Assembly: GCA_023391285.1 (NCBI GenBank)
Contig: JAEWBF010000020.1
Coordinates: 1 to 64,000, forward strand
DNA length: 64,000 nucleotides
Direction of reading: 5' to 3'
From: Verrucomicrobiota bacterium
GTDB taxonomy: Bacteria > Verrucomicrobiota > Verrucomicrobiia > Opitutales > Opitutaceae
Every line of letters begins with the position of its first letter. Within the stretch, counting starts at the first letter, position 1. This document shows, in pieces, positions 34,876 through 43,973 of this stretch. The position numbers were made by a program, and so were the translations under genes. Under the pieces are notes generated by a model. It did not search any database. It saw nothing but the letters and a program-made list of their open reading frames with translations, and was not told the DNA's origin.

Positions 34876-35763
34876 TCATCCCGGCTGCTCCCCTTTGACA
34901 ATCGGCGAGCGCACCATGTTGCCCCACTCGGTCCACGAGCCGTCGTAGTTCCGCACTTTGTCATACCCGAGCAGATACGTGAGCACGAACCACGTGTGAC
35001 TCGAACGCTCGCCGATCCGGCAATACGCGATGATGTCGTCGTCCTTCTTCAACCCGAGGTTCTCGGTGTAGATCTTCTTCAACTCGTCGAAGCTCTTGAA
35101 CGTCCCGTCATCGTTCGCCGCGATCTTCCACGGCACGCTCCGCGCCCCCGGCACGTGACCGCCGCGCAACACGCCTTCCTGCGGATACTCGGGCATGTGC
35201 GTGATCTCGCCCTTGTATTCGCCCGGCGAGCGCACGTCGATCAGCGGCTTCCGCGCCTTCGCATGCTCGAGCGTATCCACATAAAACGCACGGATGTCGT
35301 CGTCGTGCCGCTTCGCCGGCACCGGGTAGTTCGTTCGCGGATACCTCGGCTTCTCCCGCGTGATCGGCCGGCCCTCCGCCTTCCACTTCGCACTACCGCC
35401 ATCGAGCAGCTTCACCTTTTCGTGTCCGAACAACCGAAACGCCCACAACGCATACGCCGCCCACCAATTCGATTTGTCCCCATAAAACACCACCGTCGTA
35501 TCCGGCCCGATCCCATTCTTTGCGCACACTTCCGCGAACTTCTCCGGCGAAACATAATCCCGCTGCGTTTCATCCTGCAGATCGCCGCGCCAGTCGATGT
35601 GCACCGCTCCCGGGATATGCCCCGTATCGTAAAGCAACACGTCCTCGTTGCTCTCCACGACCCGGATCGACGGATCGTTCAAATGCTCCTGCAACCACGC
35701 GCCGTCGACCAGCACCTCCGGATGAGCGTAAGCGGAAAACTTCGGATTCATGCCGCGCATCAT
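34876..35763 (-). CDS. sseA: Two-domain rhodanese (thiosulfate/mercaptopyruvate sulfurtransferase)
   Basis: 295 aa with tandem rhodanese domains. The first is inactive; the second carries the active loop YCRIGERS, catalytic Cys248. It transfers sulfane sulfur to cyanide or thiols. Start ATG 35763 has GAGGTGA upstream; downstream ATGs at 35760 and 35751 are also possible. No signal peptide, so cytoplasmic. Divergent from the LuxR-type regulator. Confidence 0.92.
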   Translation of the reverse strand: MMRGMNPKFSAYAHPEVLVDGAWLQEHLNDPSIRVVESNEDVLLYDTGHIPGAVHIDWRGDLQDETQRDYVSPEKFAEVCAKNGIGPDTTVVFYGDKSNWWAAYALWAFRLFGHEKVKLLDGGSAKWKAEGRPITREKPRYPRTNYPVPAKRHDDDIRAFYVDTLEHAKARKPLIDVRSPGEYKGEITHMPEYPQEGVLRGGHVPGARSVPWKIAANDDGTFKSFDELKKIYTENLGLKKDDDIIAYCRIGERSSHTWFVLTYLLGYDKVRNYDGSWTEWGNMVRSPIVKGEQPG

Positions 35764-35903
35764 GGCGCTCACCTCGCATCGCGCAACCGAACCCGCCCGT
35801 CATAACGCAACTCGCGTCTGCAACCAATACGCAGAACCGGTTTTGCCGACGCCTTGACGCCCCTCGTCGCCGCGCGCATGAACCCTCGACCCGCCTCCCC
35901 GCC

Positions 35904-37058
35904 GTGCCGCCCTCCACGCTCGAAGATCCCCGTTTGCAGGCCCCGTTGCTGCAACTCCTCGAGGCCGAGGACTTCAACCGTTTCTGGCAGGCCACGCGGG
36001 CGCTTTTCCAAACGATCCTGCCGCAGGACACGCTCACCGTTTATCTCAACTACTTCGACTTTGCCCGTTCGTGGAAGGCCTCCGCCATCTTCGCCACCGC
36101 CGACGCGGTGAGATCGGCGGAATGGCACGAGCAGCGGCGTCGGGTGGAAGTCACCGCACCTTTCCTCGCCGGACACCCCGGCGTCCGGCTCTACCGACTT
36201 TCCGATCTTTTTCCGAACCGCGAGGCGTTTCAAAACTCGCCGCTCTTCCAAACTTTCATGCGGCCCTACGGCTGGCAGGACTCCGTCGGGCTCGTTTACC
36301 GACGCGGCGAGACCGTGAATTCCGTCATCTCGCTCCGCCGCCCTGCCGCGTGCGGCTCCTACCGGCCCGAGGAACTCCGCCTGCTGCGAAAACTGCATCC
36401 GCACTTCGAGTCCGTGATCGGTCGGCTCATCAAGAGCCACGAGCAGCGCGCGAAACTCGATTGGTTCGAGCAATTCAACGAGCAGCTCCCGTTCGCCCTG
36501 CTCCAGCTAGACTGGTCTCTGTCCACCAACTACGCGAACCGCGCCGCGATGAAGCAGTGCTGCGCGTGGAATTTCGGCCCGCAGCACACCGCCCTCTACC
36601 ATCCGAAATCCGTCTTCCGCCTTCCCGAGCCGATCCTCGCCGCCTGCCGGCAACTGCAGCAACGCTGGCTCCAACGCCCCGCGAAGTCCGACTCCGCCGC
36701 CGACGATGCCAGCCTTTCGACGCGTCTGACGCACCCGCTCTACCCCGCGCTTCGCGCCACCGTGACGTTGCAACCCAACCGCGACACGCCCGCCGCCCGC
36801 CCCGTCTTCGTCGTTTGGTTCGCCGATCAAAACGATCCCGTCGAACAACACGCGTCCTCGCTCTCCCGCCTGGCCGCCGCCGACCAGCTCACCAACGCAG
36901 AACGCGAGCTCGCCGCGCTGATCAGCTCCGGCTGCAGCAACGCCGAAGCCGCCGCCAAACTCGGCAAGAGCCGCAAGACCGTCGCCGTCCAACTCACTTC
37001 CATCTACAAAAAACTCGGCGTCCCCGGCCGCTCCCGCCTGATCGCCGCCTTGCGATAA
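35904..37058 (+). CDS. LuxR/NarL-type helix-turn-helix regulator
   Basis: 384 aa. About 310 residues form an unrecognised N-terminal domain (AEDFNRFWQATRALFQ, then RPEELRLLRKLHPHFESVIGR). The C-terminal 60 residues are a LuxR HTH: LTNAERELAALISSGCSNAEAAAKLGKSRKTVAVQLTSIYKKLGV. No receiver or PAS domain is evident, so it likely senses a ligand. Start uncertain; GTG 35904 is used and has no clear ribosome site. It precedes the GH3 gene, upstream of which a DosR-box-like palindrome lies. Confidence 0.85.
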   Translation: MPPSTLEDPRLQAPLLQLLEAEDFNRFWQATRALFQTILPQDTLTVYLNYFDFARSWKASAIFATADAVRSAEWHEQRRRVEVTAPFLAGHPGVRLYRLSDLFPNREAFQNSPLFQTFMRPYGWQDSVGLVYRRGETVNSVISLRRPAACGSYRPEELRLLRKLHPHFESVIGRLIKSHEQRAKLDWFEQFNEQLPFALLQLDWSLSTNYANRAAMKQCCAWNFGPQHTALYHPKSVFRLPEPILAACRQLQQRWLQRPAKSDSAADDASLSTRLTHPLYPALRATVTLQPNRDTPAARPVFVVWFADQNDPVEQHASSLSRLAAADQLTNAERELAALISSGCSNAEAAAKLGKSRKTVAVQLTSIYKKLGVPGRSRLIAALR

Positions 37059-37063
37059 TACTC

Positions 37064-37134
37064 GTAGCGGGACGCAGCCTGCCCCGTCCGTAGCGGAACG
37101 CGTGAGCGTTTCGTCATGCGTGAGCGTTTCGTCT
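37064..37134 (+). repeat. Cluster of GTAG palindromic repeats
   Basis: Three elements in tandem: GTAGCGGGACGCAGCCTGCC... (37064-37089), a copy (37090-37113) identical to 1867-1890, and a partial one (about 37114-37134). They fill the start of the gap between the LuxR-type regulator and the GH3 gene. Confidence 0.85.
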
Positions 37135-37199
37135 TCAGTCCCGGCGTTCATCCCCCGTTTCGTCTCGCGTCCACCACGCCGTCCGCTCGCCCCGCCTTT

Positions 37200-37215
37200 T
37201 AGGACAAAGGTCCTA
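37200..37215 (+). promoter_or_regulatory. DosR-box-like palindrome upstream of GH3
   Basis: TAGGAC-AAAG-GTCCTA, a perfect 6-bp inverted repeat. The inner 5-4-5 layout equals the DosR box (GGGAC-N4-GTCCC), the kind of site NarL/LuxR-type HTH proteins bind. A possible -10 (TACACT at 37239-37244) lies downstream, placing the palindrome just upstream of a -35. It would be a fit operator for the adjacent LuxR-type regulator; inferred from layout. Confidence 0.5.
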
Positions 37216-37278
37216 TGGCCAGCCGCGCCCCGGGAAACTACACTGGAGCCCGCGTCCCCAACCCCGCGCGTGTTCCCC

Positions 37279-39675
37279 ATGCAACTGTCCCGCCCCGTCC
37301 TCCTCCTTGCTTGCGCATTGCCGCTCGTCGCCGCCCGCGCCGAACTTGCACCCTTCCGCTCCAAAGCCGCCGACTTGGTCGCGCAGATGACCTTGGATGA
37401 AAAAGCCAGCCTCGCCTCCGGCGGCACTTCGTGGACCACCAAACCCATCGAGCGGCTCGGCATCCCTGCGATCACCCTCACCGACGGACCGCATGGCGTC
37501 CGCCTCGCCAAACCCGGCGCCGGCCTGGGCCTCAACAACGCCCTGCCCGCGACCTGCTTTCCCACGGCGCCCGCGCTCGCCGCGACGTGGAACGTGGAAC
37601 TGATTCGCGAGGTCGGCGTCGCTCTCGGTCGCGAAGCACAAACGCACGGCGTCCAAATCCTGCTCGGCCCCGGCGCCAACCTGAAGCGCTCGCCGCTCGC
37701 CGGCCGCAACTTCGAGTATTTCTCCGAGGACCCACTTCTCTCCGGCACATTGGCCGGCGCCTGGATCGACGGCGTGCAAAGCCAGGGCGTCGGCACGTCC
37801 CTCAAACATTTCGCGGCGAACAATCAGGAATTCGAACGCATGAAGGCCGACTCCGTCGTCGGCCCGCGCGCCTTGCACGAGATCTATCTTCGCTCGTTCG
37901 AAATCGCCGTGCGCCAGGGCCGGCCGTGGACCCTCATGGCGTCCTACAACAAGGTGAACGGCACCTACGCCTCGGAAAACGAATACCTTCTCACCCGCGT
38001 GTTGCGCAACGAATGGGGTCACGACGGCATCGTGATCTCCGACTGGGGCGCGGTGAACGATCGCGTCGCCGCCCTGCGCGCCGGACTCCATCTGGAGATG
38101 CCGAGCTCCGGCGGCTTCAACGATCGCAAGCTCGTCGCCGCCGTGCAGGCCGGCGAGTTGGACGAAGCCGTCCTCGACGCCACCATCACCGACCTGCTCG
38201 CGATCATCCTGCGCGCGCACGCCGCCATCAAACCGGGCACCACCTTCGACGCCGACGCCCATCACGCCCTCGCCCGCAAAGTCGGAGGCGAGGGCATCGT
38301 CTTGCTGCGCAACGAAGCCGACACGCTTCCGCTCAATCTTGGCCAACGTGATCGTCGCATCGCACTCATCGGCGAGTTCGCCAAACTGCCCCGTTACCAA
38401 GGCGCCGGCAGCTCGCAGGTGAACCCGACGCGGCTCGACAACGCTCACGACGCATTGACAACGCTACTCGCCGGTCAGGCGCAGATCACGTATGCCGCCG
38501 GTTACGATGCCGAGGGCAACACCACGTCCGCGTTGCTCGACGAGGCCGTGAAAATCGCCCGCGAAGCCGACCATGCCATCGTGTTCGTCGGCCTGCCCGA
38601 CAGCTACGAATCTGAAGGTTTCGACCGCACGCGCATCGATTTGCCGGCGGACCACAATCGCCTCGTCGCCGCCATCGCCGCCGCCGCACCGCGCACCACC
38701 GTGGTGCTCATGAACGGCTCGCCCGTCGCCCTGCCGTGGGTTTCCCAGGTCGGCGCCATCGTCGAAGCCTATCTCGGCGGCCAGGCCGGCGGCGGCGCCA
38801 TCGCCGATGTGCTGACCGGCCGCGTCAATCCGTCCGGCCGGCTCGCCGAAACCTTCCCCGCCCGCATCGAAGACACGCCCACCCATCTCAACTTCCCGGG
38901 CCACGACGGCTTCGCCTTGTATGGCGAAGGCACCTTAGTCGGCTACCGCCATTACGACGCTAGGAACATCGAACCGCTGTTTCCCTTCGGCTTCGGCCTT
39001 AGTTACACCACATTCCGTCTCTCGAACCTTGAGACGAGCGCGTCGCAGTTCGACGCCGTCGCCGGTGCCACGCTCCAAGTCACAGTCGAAAACACCGGAC
39101 GCCGCGCCGGCGCCGAGGTCGTGCAGGTCTATGTGCGCGAAAACGTCCCCGCCGTCCCGCGGCCAGAACGCGAGCTGAAAGCCTTCGCCAAAGTCTTCCT
39201 CCAACCCGGCGAATCGCGCACCGTCACGCTGTCGCTCGATCGCCGCACGTTCGAGCAATACGACCCGACGACCGAAACCTGGCTCGTTCGCTCCGGCGCT
39301 TACACCGTATTCGCGGGCACATCGTCCCGCGATCTTCCGCATCAAACCGTCGTTCAAGTCGACGGCGGCCCTGAGCCGACACCCAAGATCACGCGCAAAT
39401 CCACCTTCGGCGATCTCGAGCGCCATCCCCGCGGCAAGCCGATTTTCGATGGCTTCATCGCTCAAGTCCTCGGCTCCCAACCCAAGCTCGAAGACATGAA
39501 TCTGAGTCCGCAGGACTACGCCGCCGCGAAGAAAGCGCGCGAGACCATGATCATCTTCATCCGCGAAATCACGCTCGAGAAAATGGTGATGATGTCACAA
39601 GGCGCTTTCACCGAAGAAGCGCTTCAAGGCATTCTCGCCGCCGTCGGCGACCAACCCGACGCCACTGGCAAATAA
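37279..39675 (+). CDS. Secreted family 3 beta-glycosidase
   Basis: 798 aa. Signal peptide (about 1-21) then a GH3 barrel with nucleophile Asp255 in VISDWG, the alpha/beta sandwich with YESEGFDR (Glu444/446, the acid/base region) and a C-terminal fibronectin-III-like domain. Removes beta-linked glucose, xylose or similar units from oligosaccharides. Followed at 44 bp by a CE1-type esterase, so the two should act together. Start ATG 37279; the earlier in-frame region lacks a signal peptide. Confidence 0.93.
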   Translation: MQLSRPVLLLACALPLVAARAELAPFRSKAADLVAQMTLDEKASLASGGTSWTTKPIERLGIPAITLTDGPHGVRLAKPGAGLGLNNALPATCFPTAPALAATWNVELIREVGVALGREAQTHGVQILLGPGANLKRSPLAGRNFEYFSEDPLLSGTLAGAWIDGVQSQGVGTSLKHFAANNQEFERMKADSVVGPRALHEIYLRSFEIAVRQGRPWTLMASYNKVNGTYASENEYLLTRVLRNEWGHDGIVISDWGAVNDRVAALRAGLHLEMPSSGGFNDRKLVAAVQAGELDEAVLDATITDLLAIILRAHAAIKPGTTFDADAHHALARKVGGEGIVLLRNEADTLPLNLGQRDRRIALIGEFAKLPRYQGAGSSQVNPTRLDNAHDALTTLLAGQAQITYAAGYDAEGNTTSALLDEAVKIAREADHAIVFVGLPDSYESEGFDRTRIDLPADHNRLVAAIAAAAPRTTVVLMNGSPVALPWVSQVGAIVEAYLGGQAGGGAIADVLTGRVNPSGRLAETFPARIEDTPTHLNFPGHDGFALYGEGTLVGYRHYDARNIEPLFPFGFGLSYTTFRLSNLETSASQFDAVAGATLQVTVENTGRRAGAEVVQVYVRENVPAVPRPERELKAFAKVFLQPGESRTVTLSLDRRTFEQYDPTTETWLVRSGAYTVFAGTSSRDLPHQTVVQVDGGPEPTPKITRKSTFGDLERHPRGKPIFDGFIAQVLGSQPKLEDMNLSPQDYAAAKKARETMIIFIREITLEKMVMMSQGAFTEEALQGILAAVGDQPDATGK

Positions 39676-39719
39676 CGCTCCGTCTCCTCTGCGCCCCCAC
39701 GAACCACCACCCCGTCCCC

Positions 39720-40766
39720 ATGATCGCGAAACGTCCGCTTTTCACCGCTTTCCTTCTCCTCTGCTGCCTCGTCGCTCGCGCCGCGACGGACATTCCCAAA
39801 GGAAGTGTGGTCACGGCCTCGATCCACTCCCGCCATTTGGAAAACGCCATGGGCGAGAACCCCACGCGCGCGATCTCCGTTTACCTGCCTCCGGGTTACG
39901 AAGCCAGCAACCAGCGCTATCCGGTCATCTACTTCCTCCACGGCTTCACCGGCGACAACACCATGCTCGGCTACATCACTCCGCTGCTCGACCGGGCGAT
40001 CGCGACTCACCGCATCCGGCCGTTCATCATGGTCATTCCCGACCACAAGACGACCTACGACGGCAGCTTCTACAGCAACTCCGGCGTCTTCGGAAACTGG
40101 GAGGACTTCACCGTGCAGGACGTCGTCGGCTACGTCGACAGCCACTTCCGCACGCTCGCCGTTCCCGGCAGCCGCGGCATCACCGGACACAGCATGGGCG
40201 GCTACGGTGCATTCCTGCTCGCGATGAAACACCCCGACGTCTTCAGCACCGTTTACGCGCTCAGCCCGGGCGCGCTCGCGATCGTGCGCGAATACGGTCC
40301 CAACAGCGACACCTACCGCGAGCTCCACAAATTCACCTCGATGGAAGACCTCGCGAAAACCTACTTCGGCAAGGTCGTCGTCGCCTTCGGCCGCTCGTGG
40401 TCGCCCAATCCCAACAAGCCGCCTTTCTACTGCGACCTGCCTTTCGATTTCTCCAGCGGCCAACTCGTGGTGAACGAAGACGCGTTGCGGAAATGGCAGG
40501 CCAACATGCCGCTCTACATGATCGACGACTACCGCGAAAATCTCCTCAAGCTCCGCGCCATCAAATTCGACTGGGGCCGCAACGCCGGCGAGCGTTTCAC
40601 GATCCAATGCGACATGTTCAGCCAGCGTTTGGAGAACGCCGGCATCACCCATTTCGCCGAGGAATACATCGGCACGCACACGAGCGACATCTACACGCCC
40701 GAGGGACGCCTGCCGCAACAGATGCTGCCTTTCTTCGACTACTATTTGGATTTCGAAACCAAGTAA
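39720..40766 (+). CDS. Secreted esterase (CE1/esterase-D-like alpha/beta hydrolase)
   Basis: 348 aa. Signal peptide (about 1-22), oxyanion motif YFLHGFTGDN and nucleophile Ser158 in GHSMGGYGA; the catalytic Asp and His lie further on (THTSDIY). Removes acyl or feruloyl groups from polysaccharide, in keeping with the neighbouring GH3 gene. Probably co-transcribed with it. The exact ester substrate is not visible. Confidence 0.88.
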   Translation: MIAKRPLFTAFLLLCCLVARAATDIPKGSVVTASIHSRHLENAMGENPTRAISVYLPPGYEASNQRYPVIYFLHGFTGDNTMLGYITPLLDRAIATHRIRPFIMVIPDHKTTYDGSFYSNSGVFGNWEDFTVQDVVGYVDSHFRTLAVPGSRGITGHSMGGYGAFLLAMKHPDVFSTVYALSPGALAIVREYGPNSDTYRELHKFTSMEDLAKTYFGKVVVAFGRSWSPNPNKPPFYCDLPFDFSSGQLVVNEDALRKWQANMPLYMIDDYRENLLKLRAIKFDWGRNAGERFTIQCDMFSQRLENAGITHFAEEYIGTHTSDIYTPEGRLPQQMLPFFDYYLDFETK

Positions 40767-40808
40767 CCGTGGGAAGGGCTCAGGCCCCGACTTGCAGTTT
40801 CAGGAATA

Positions 40809-40952
40809 CAGTAGCCGCTTCTTTTTGAGAACATTCGTGCAAACAATCTTTGTCATTCTGAACGAAGCGAAGAATCCAGGGCGACGCTCGCACCCGGACG
40901 CATCCTCGCATTCTTCGCTTCCGCCCCGAGTGCCGGAAATGAACGGCTACGG
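40809..40952 (+). repeat. Inverted-repeat element (candidate MITE-like)
   Basis: Nested inverted repeats: GTAGCCG (40811-40817) with CGGCTAC (40944-40950), and a perfect 12-bp pair GAAGCGAAGAAT (40864-40875) / ATTCTTCGCTTC (40910-40921). The 5' part of the inner arm carries GTCATTCTGAACGAAGCGAAG, a motif seen as an intergenic repeat in many bacterial phyla. It lies in the 206-bp gap before the CitMHS operon; no gene is seen in it. Confidence 0.6.
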
Positions 40953-40972
40953 TATTGTTTAAAACGCCCTAA

Positions 40973-42283
40973 ATGCTGCTCACCGGCATCCTGATCATCG
41001 TCGTTGTCCTGGCGCTGATCCTCAGCAAACGCACCACGGCGCTCACCGCCTTGATCATCGTGCCCATCGTGGGCGCGTTGCTCGCCGGATTCGGTCTCCA
41101 AACCGCCACGTTTGCCGCCAACGGCATCGTCAAAATCGCGCCGGTCGCCGCGATGTTCATCTTCGCGATTCTGTTCTTCGGCGTGCTCACCGACGCCGGA
41201 ATGTTCGCGCCAATCATCCGCTTCGTCCTGAAGCTCGCCGGACATCATCCCGCGCGAATCACCATCGGCGCCGCGGTGCTCGCGATGATCGTGCACCTGG
41301 ACGGATCCGGCGCGGTGACGTTCCTCGTCACCATTCCGGCCATGCTGCCCGTGTTCGACCGCTTGCAAATGGACCGCCGCGTGCTCGCCGCCGTCGTCGC
41401 GCTGGGCGCGGGTGTCATGAACATCGTTCCCTGGGGCGGGCCGACTTTGCGCGCAGCTTCGGCGCTGGGAATCGATGTCTCGGCATTGTATCGCCCCTTG
41501 ATCATTCCCCAACTCGCCGGTCTCGGTTTCGTCGTGCTGATCGCCTGGCATTTGGGTCGGCGCGAAGCCCGGCGCTTGCAAAACCTCCCGGCCGCAATCG
41601 CAGTCGCTCCCACCGAGTCATCGCTGCCCGATGACAACACCCGCCTGCAACGTCCGGGACGTTTCTGGATCAACGTCGCGCTCACGATCGCTGTCCTCAC
41701 CGTCCTGATTTCTGGATACATTCCGCCCGCGCTCGTCTTCATGCTCGGCGCCACCCTCGCACTCCTGATCAACTACCCGCGACCGGCCGATCAACGCGAA
41801 CGTATCGACGCACATGCGAAGGCGGCTCTCTCGATGGCGAGCCTGCTCTTTGCCGCCGGCGTGTTCACCGGCATCCTCCAGGAATCGGGCATGATCGCGC
41901 GAATGGCGGAAGCCGCAGCCGGGATCGTTCCAGCGCAAGCGGGCAGCCTCCTGCCTCTGACGCTCGCCGTGGCCAGCGTGCCGCTCAGTCTCTTCTTCGA
42001 TCCCGACTCCTTCTACTTCGGCATTCTACCCGTGCTCGCGACCGTCGGCTCCGCCGTCGGCGTGGAGCCCGTCACCATGGCGCACGCCTCCCTCATGGGG
42101 CAAATGACCACCGGCTTCCCGCTGAGCCCGCTCACCGCCGCCACGTTTCTCCTCGTCGGATTGACGAAGGTCGAATTGGCCGACCATCAGCGGTTCACGT
42201 TCAAGTATGCGTTCTTGACGAGCCTGGTCATGACGCTCGTCGCCGTGCTGATCGGCGTCCTCCCACTTTGGATACATCGATGA
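40973..42283 (+). CDS. CitMHS-family citrate/metal-citrate transporter
   Basis: 436 aa with about 11-12 hydrophobic segments. LDGSGAVTFLVTIPAMLPVFDRLQMDRRV and NIVPWGGPTLRAA are CitMHS signatures. Members take up metal-complexed citrate with protons; paralogs carry other organic acids. First gene of an operon with AtuA, AtuA-C, thiolase and SCOT, so the substrate is probably a short organic acid broken down by them. Confidence 0.85.
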   Translation: MLLTGILIIVVVLALILSKRTTALTALIIVPIVGALLAGFGLQTATFAANGIVKIAPVAAMFIFAILFFGVLTDAGMFAPIIRFVLKLAGHHPARITIGAAVLAMIVHLDGSGAVTFLVTIPAMLPVFDRLQMDRRVLAAVVALGAGVMNIVPWGGPTLRAASALGIDVSALYRPLIIPQLAGLGFVVLIAWHLGRREARRLQNLPAAIAVAPTESSLPDDNTRLQRPGRFWINVALTIAVLTVLISGYIPPALVFMLGATLALLINYPRPADQRERIDAHAKAALSMASLLFAAGVFTGILQESGMIARMAEAAAGIVPAQAGSLLPLTLAVASVPLSLFFDPDSFYFGILPVLATVGSAVGVEPVTMAHASLMGQMTTGFPLSPLTAATFLLVGLTKVELADHQRFTFKYAFLTSLVMTLVAVLIGVLPLWIHR

Positions 42284-43635
42284 AAGCCCATCCCGGCAGA
42301 ACGATACGCATCGGCTGTGGCGCGGGATTCTCCGGCGACCGCATCGAGCCCGCCGTCGAGTTGGCGGAGAAAGGCGGGATTCAATACCTCGTCTTCGAGT
42401 GCCTCGCCGAACGCACCATCGCGCTCGCCCAGCAATCGCGTCTCCACAATCCTGCGACAGGTTACGATCCCTTCCTGGTCCCGCGGCTCGAAGCGGTGCT
42501 CCCCGCCTGCCGAAAAAACGGCATCCGAATCGTCACCAACATGGGCGCCGCCAACCCTCACGCCGCCGCCGCCAAAGCGTTGGACGTCGCGCGACGCTTG
42601 GGCATGTCGGGTCTTAAAATCGCCGCGATCAGCGGCGACGACGTGACCGATCTCGCGTCGCAAACCGAGTGGCCCGGGCTCGCGAATAATCGCGACGTGC
42701 GTGGTTTGGGCAACCGGCTGGTTTCAGCCCACGCTTATCTCGGCGCCCGCCCCATCGTCGAAGCATTGGCCCACGGCGCGGACATCGTGCTCACCGGTCG
42801 CGTGGCGGATCCGGCGCTTTTTCTCGCGCCGCTGATCCACGAGTTCGACTGGGCCTTCGACGACTGGCGCCGCCTCGGACAGGGCACGCTCGTTGGACAC
42901 CTGCTCGAATGCGCGGGCCAAATCACCGGCGGATATTTTTCTGACCCCGACAAGTTGCCCGTCACCGATCTGGCGCGACTCGGGTTTCCGATCGCCGAGG
43001 TGTCGCACCAAGGCGACGTGATCATCACCAAAGTCGCGGGTTCCGGCGGCGCCGTGACCGCCCGCACCTGCAAGGAACAACTGCTCTACGAGATTCACGA
43101 TCCCGCCGCGTATAACACGCCCGACGTAATCGCTGACTTCTCCGCGGTCACGATCCAGGAAATCGGCCCCGATCGCGTCACCGTGTCGGGCGCAACCGGC
43201 CGCCCGCGCTCCAACACCCTCAAAGTTTCGGTCGGTTACCGCGACGGTTTCGTTGGCGAAGGCCAGATCTCTTACGCAGGCACCGGCGCTGTGGGTCGCG
43301 CGCGGCTCGCCCTCGAAATCGTGCAGGAGCGTTTCAAGCTCCTGCGCTTCGAGCCGCTCGAACTCCGCGGCGACTTGATCGGCATCGACTCCGTCTGCCT
43401 GACGCGCACCGAACCTGTGCCCTCCGCGATCCCCGAAGTGCGCCTGCGCATCGTGGGCCGAACCGCCAGCCTCGAGGACGCACACCGCATCGGCAACGAG
43501 GTCGAAAGTCTCTACACCAACGGACCCGCCGGCGGCGGGGGCGTCACCAAATCCGCCCGCGAGGTGCTCGCGATCCTTTCGACGTTGATCCCGCGAGCCG
43601 CGGTGTATCCGAAAATCCACTATCTCCTCACATGA
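42280..43635 (+). CDS. AtuA-family (DUF1446) protein
   Basis: 451 aa. RIGCGAGFSGDRIEPAVELAEKGG and GADIVLTGRVADPALFLAPLIHEF are signatures of the AtuA/DUF1446 family, named from acyclic terpene utilisation. Its exact reaction is not settled. Start ATG 42280 overlaps the transporter stop (ATGA). A separate small gene downstream codes for the AtuA C-terminal domain, so the family protein is split here. Confidence 0.87.
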   Translation: MKAHPGRTIRIGCGAGFSGDRIEPAVELAEKGGIQYLVFECLAERTIALAQQSRLHNPATGYDPFLVPRLEAVLPACRKNGIRIVTNMGAANPHAAAAKALDVARRLGMSGLKIAAISGDDVTDLASQTEWPGLANNRDVRGLGNRLVSAHAYLGARPIVEALAHGADIVLTGRVADPALFLAPLIHEFDWAFDDWRRLGQGTLVGHLLECAGQITGGYFSDPDKLPVTDLARLGFPIAEVSHQGDVIITKVAGSGGAVTARTCKEQLLYEIHDPAAYNTPDVIADFSAVTIQEIGPDRVTVSGATGRPRSNTLKVSVGYRDGFVGEGQISYAGTGAVGRARLALEIVQERFKLLRFEPLELRGDLIGIDSVCLTRTEPVPSAIPEVRLRIVGRTASLEDAHRIGNEVESLYTNGPAGGGGVTKSAREVLAILSTLIPRAAVYPKIHYLLT

Positions 43636-43973
43636 AGCTCCACGAGATCGCGCACGCCCGCGCGGGGGACAAGGGCGACACCTCCGACCTCTCTGTCTTC
43701 GCTTTCGATCATCGCGATTTCCCGCGTCTCGTGGACCAGCTGACAATCGAGCGCGTGCGAAATCATTTCGCCAACGTCGCCCGCGGTGAAATCGAGCGCT
43801 ACGTGCTCCCTCAGCTCGGCGCGATCAAATTCGTCCTGCACCACGCCCTCGGCGGCGGCGTCACCCGCTCGCTGGCGCTCGACGCCCACGGGAAATGTTA
43901 CTCGTCGCTTCTGCTCGACCTCGAGCTGCCCGACGACGACGAGGCCGAAACTCAGACGCTGAAAACGCCATGA
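43632..43973 (+). CDS. AtuA C-terminal domain as a separate protein
   Basis: 113 aa. EIAHARAGDKGDTSDLSVFAF matches the C-terminal domain of longer AtuA proteins, here a stand-alone subunit. The gene overlaps both neighbours by ATGA. Likely pairs with the AtuA protein to form a two-subunit enzyme. Confidence 0.85.
   Translation: MKLHEIAHARAGDKGDTSDLSVFAFDHRDFPRLVDQLTIERVRNHFANVARGEIERYVLPQLGAIKFVLHHALGGGVTRSLALDAHGKCYSSLLLDLELPDDDEAETQTLKTP

Noticed and set aside
37064..37134. CRISPR-like tandem
   Set aside because: The units are different palindromes with GTAG heads and no spacers.
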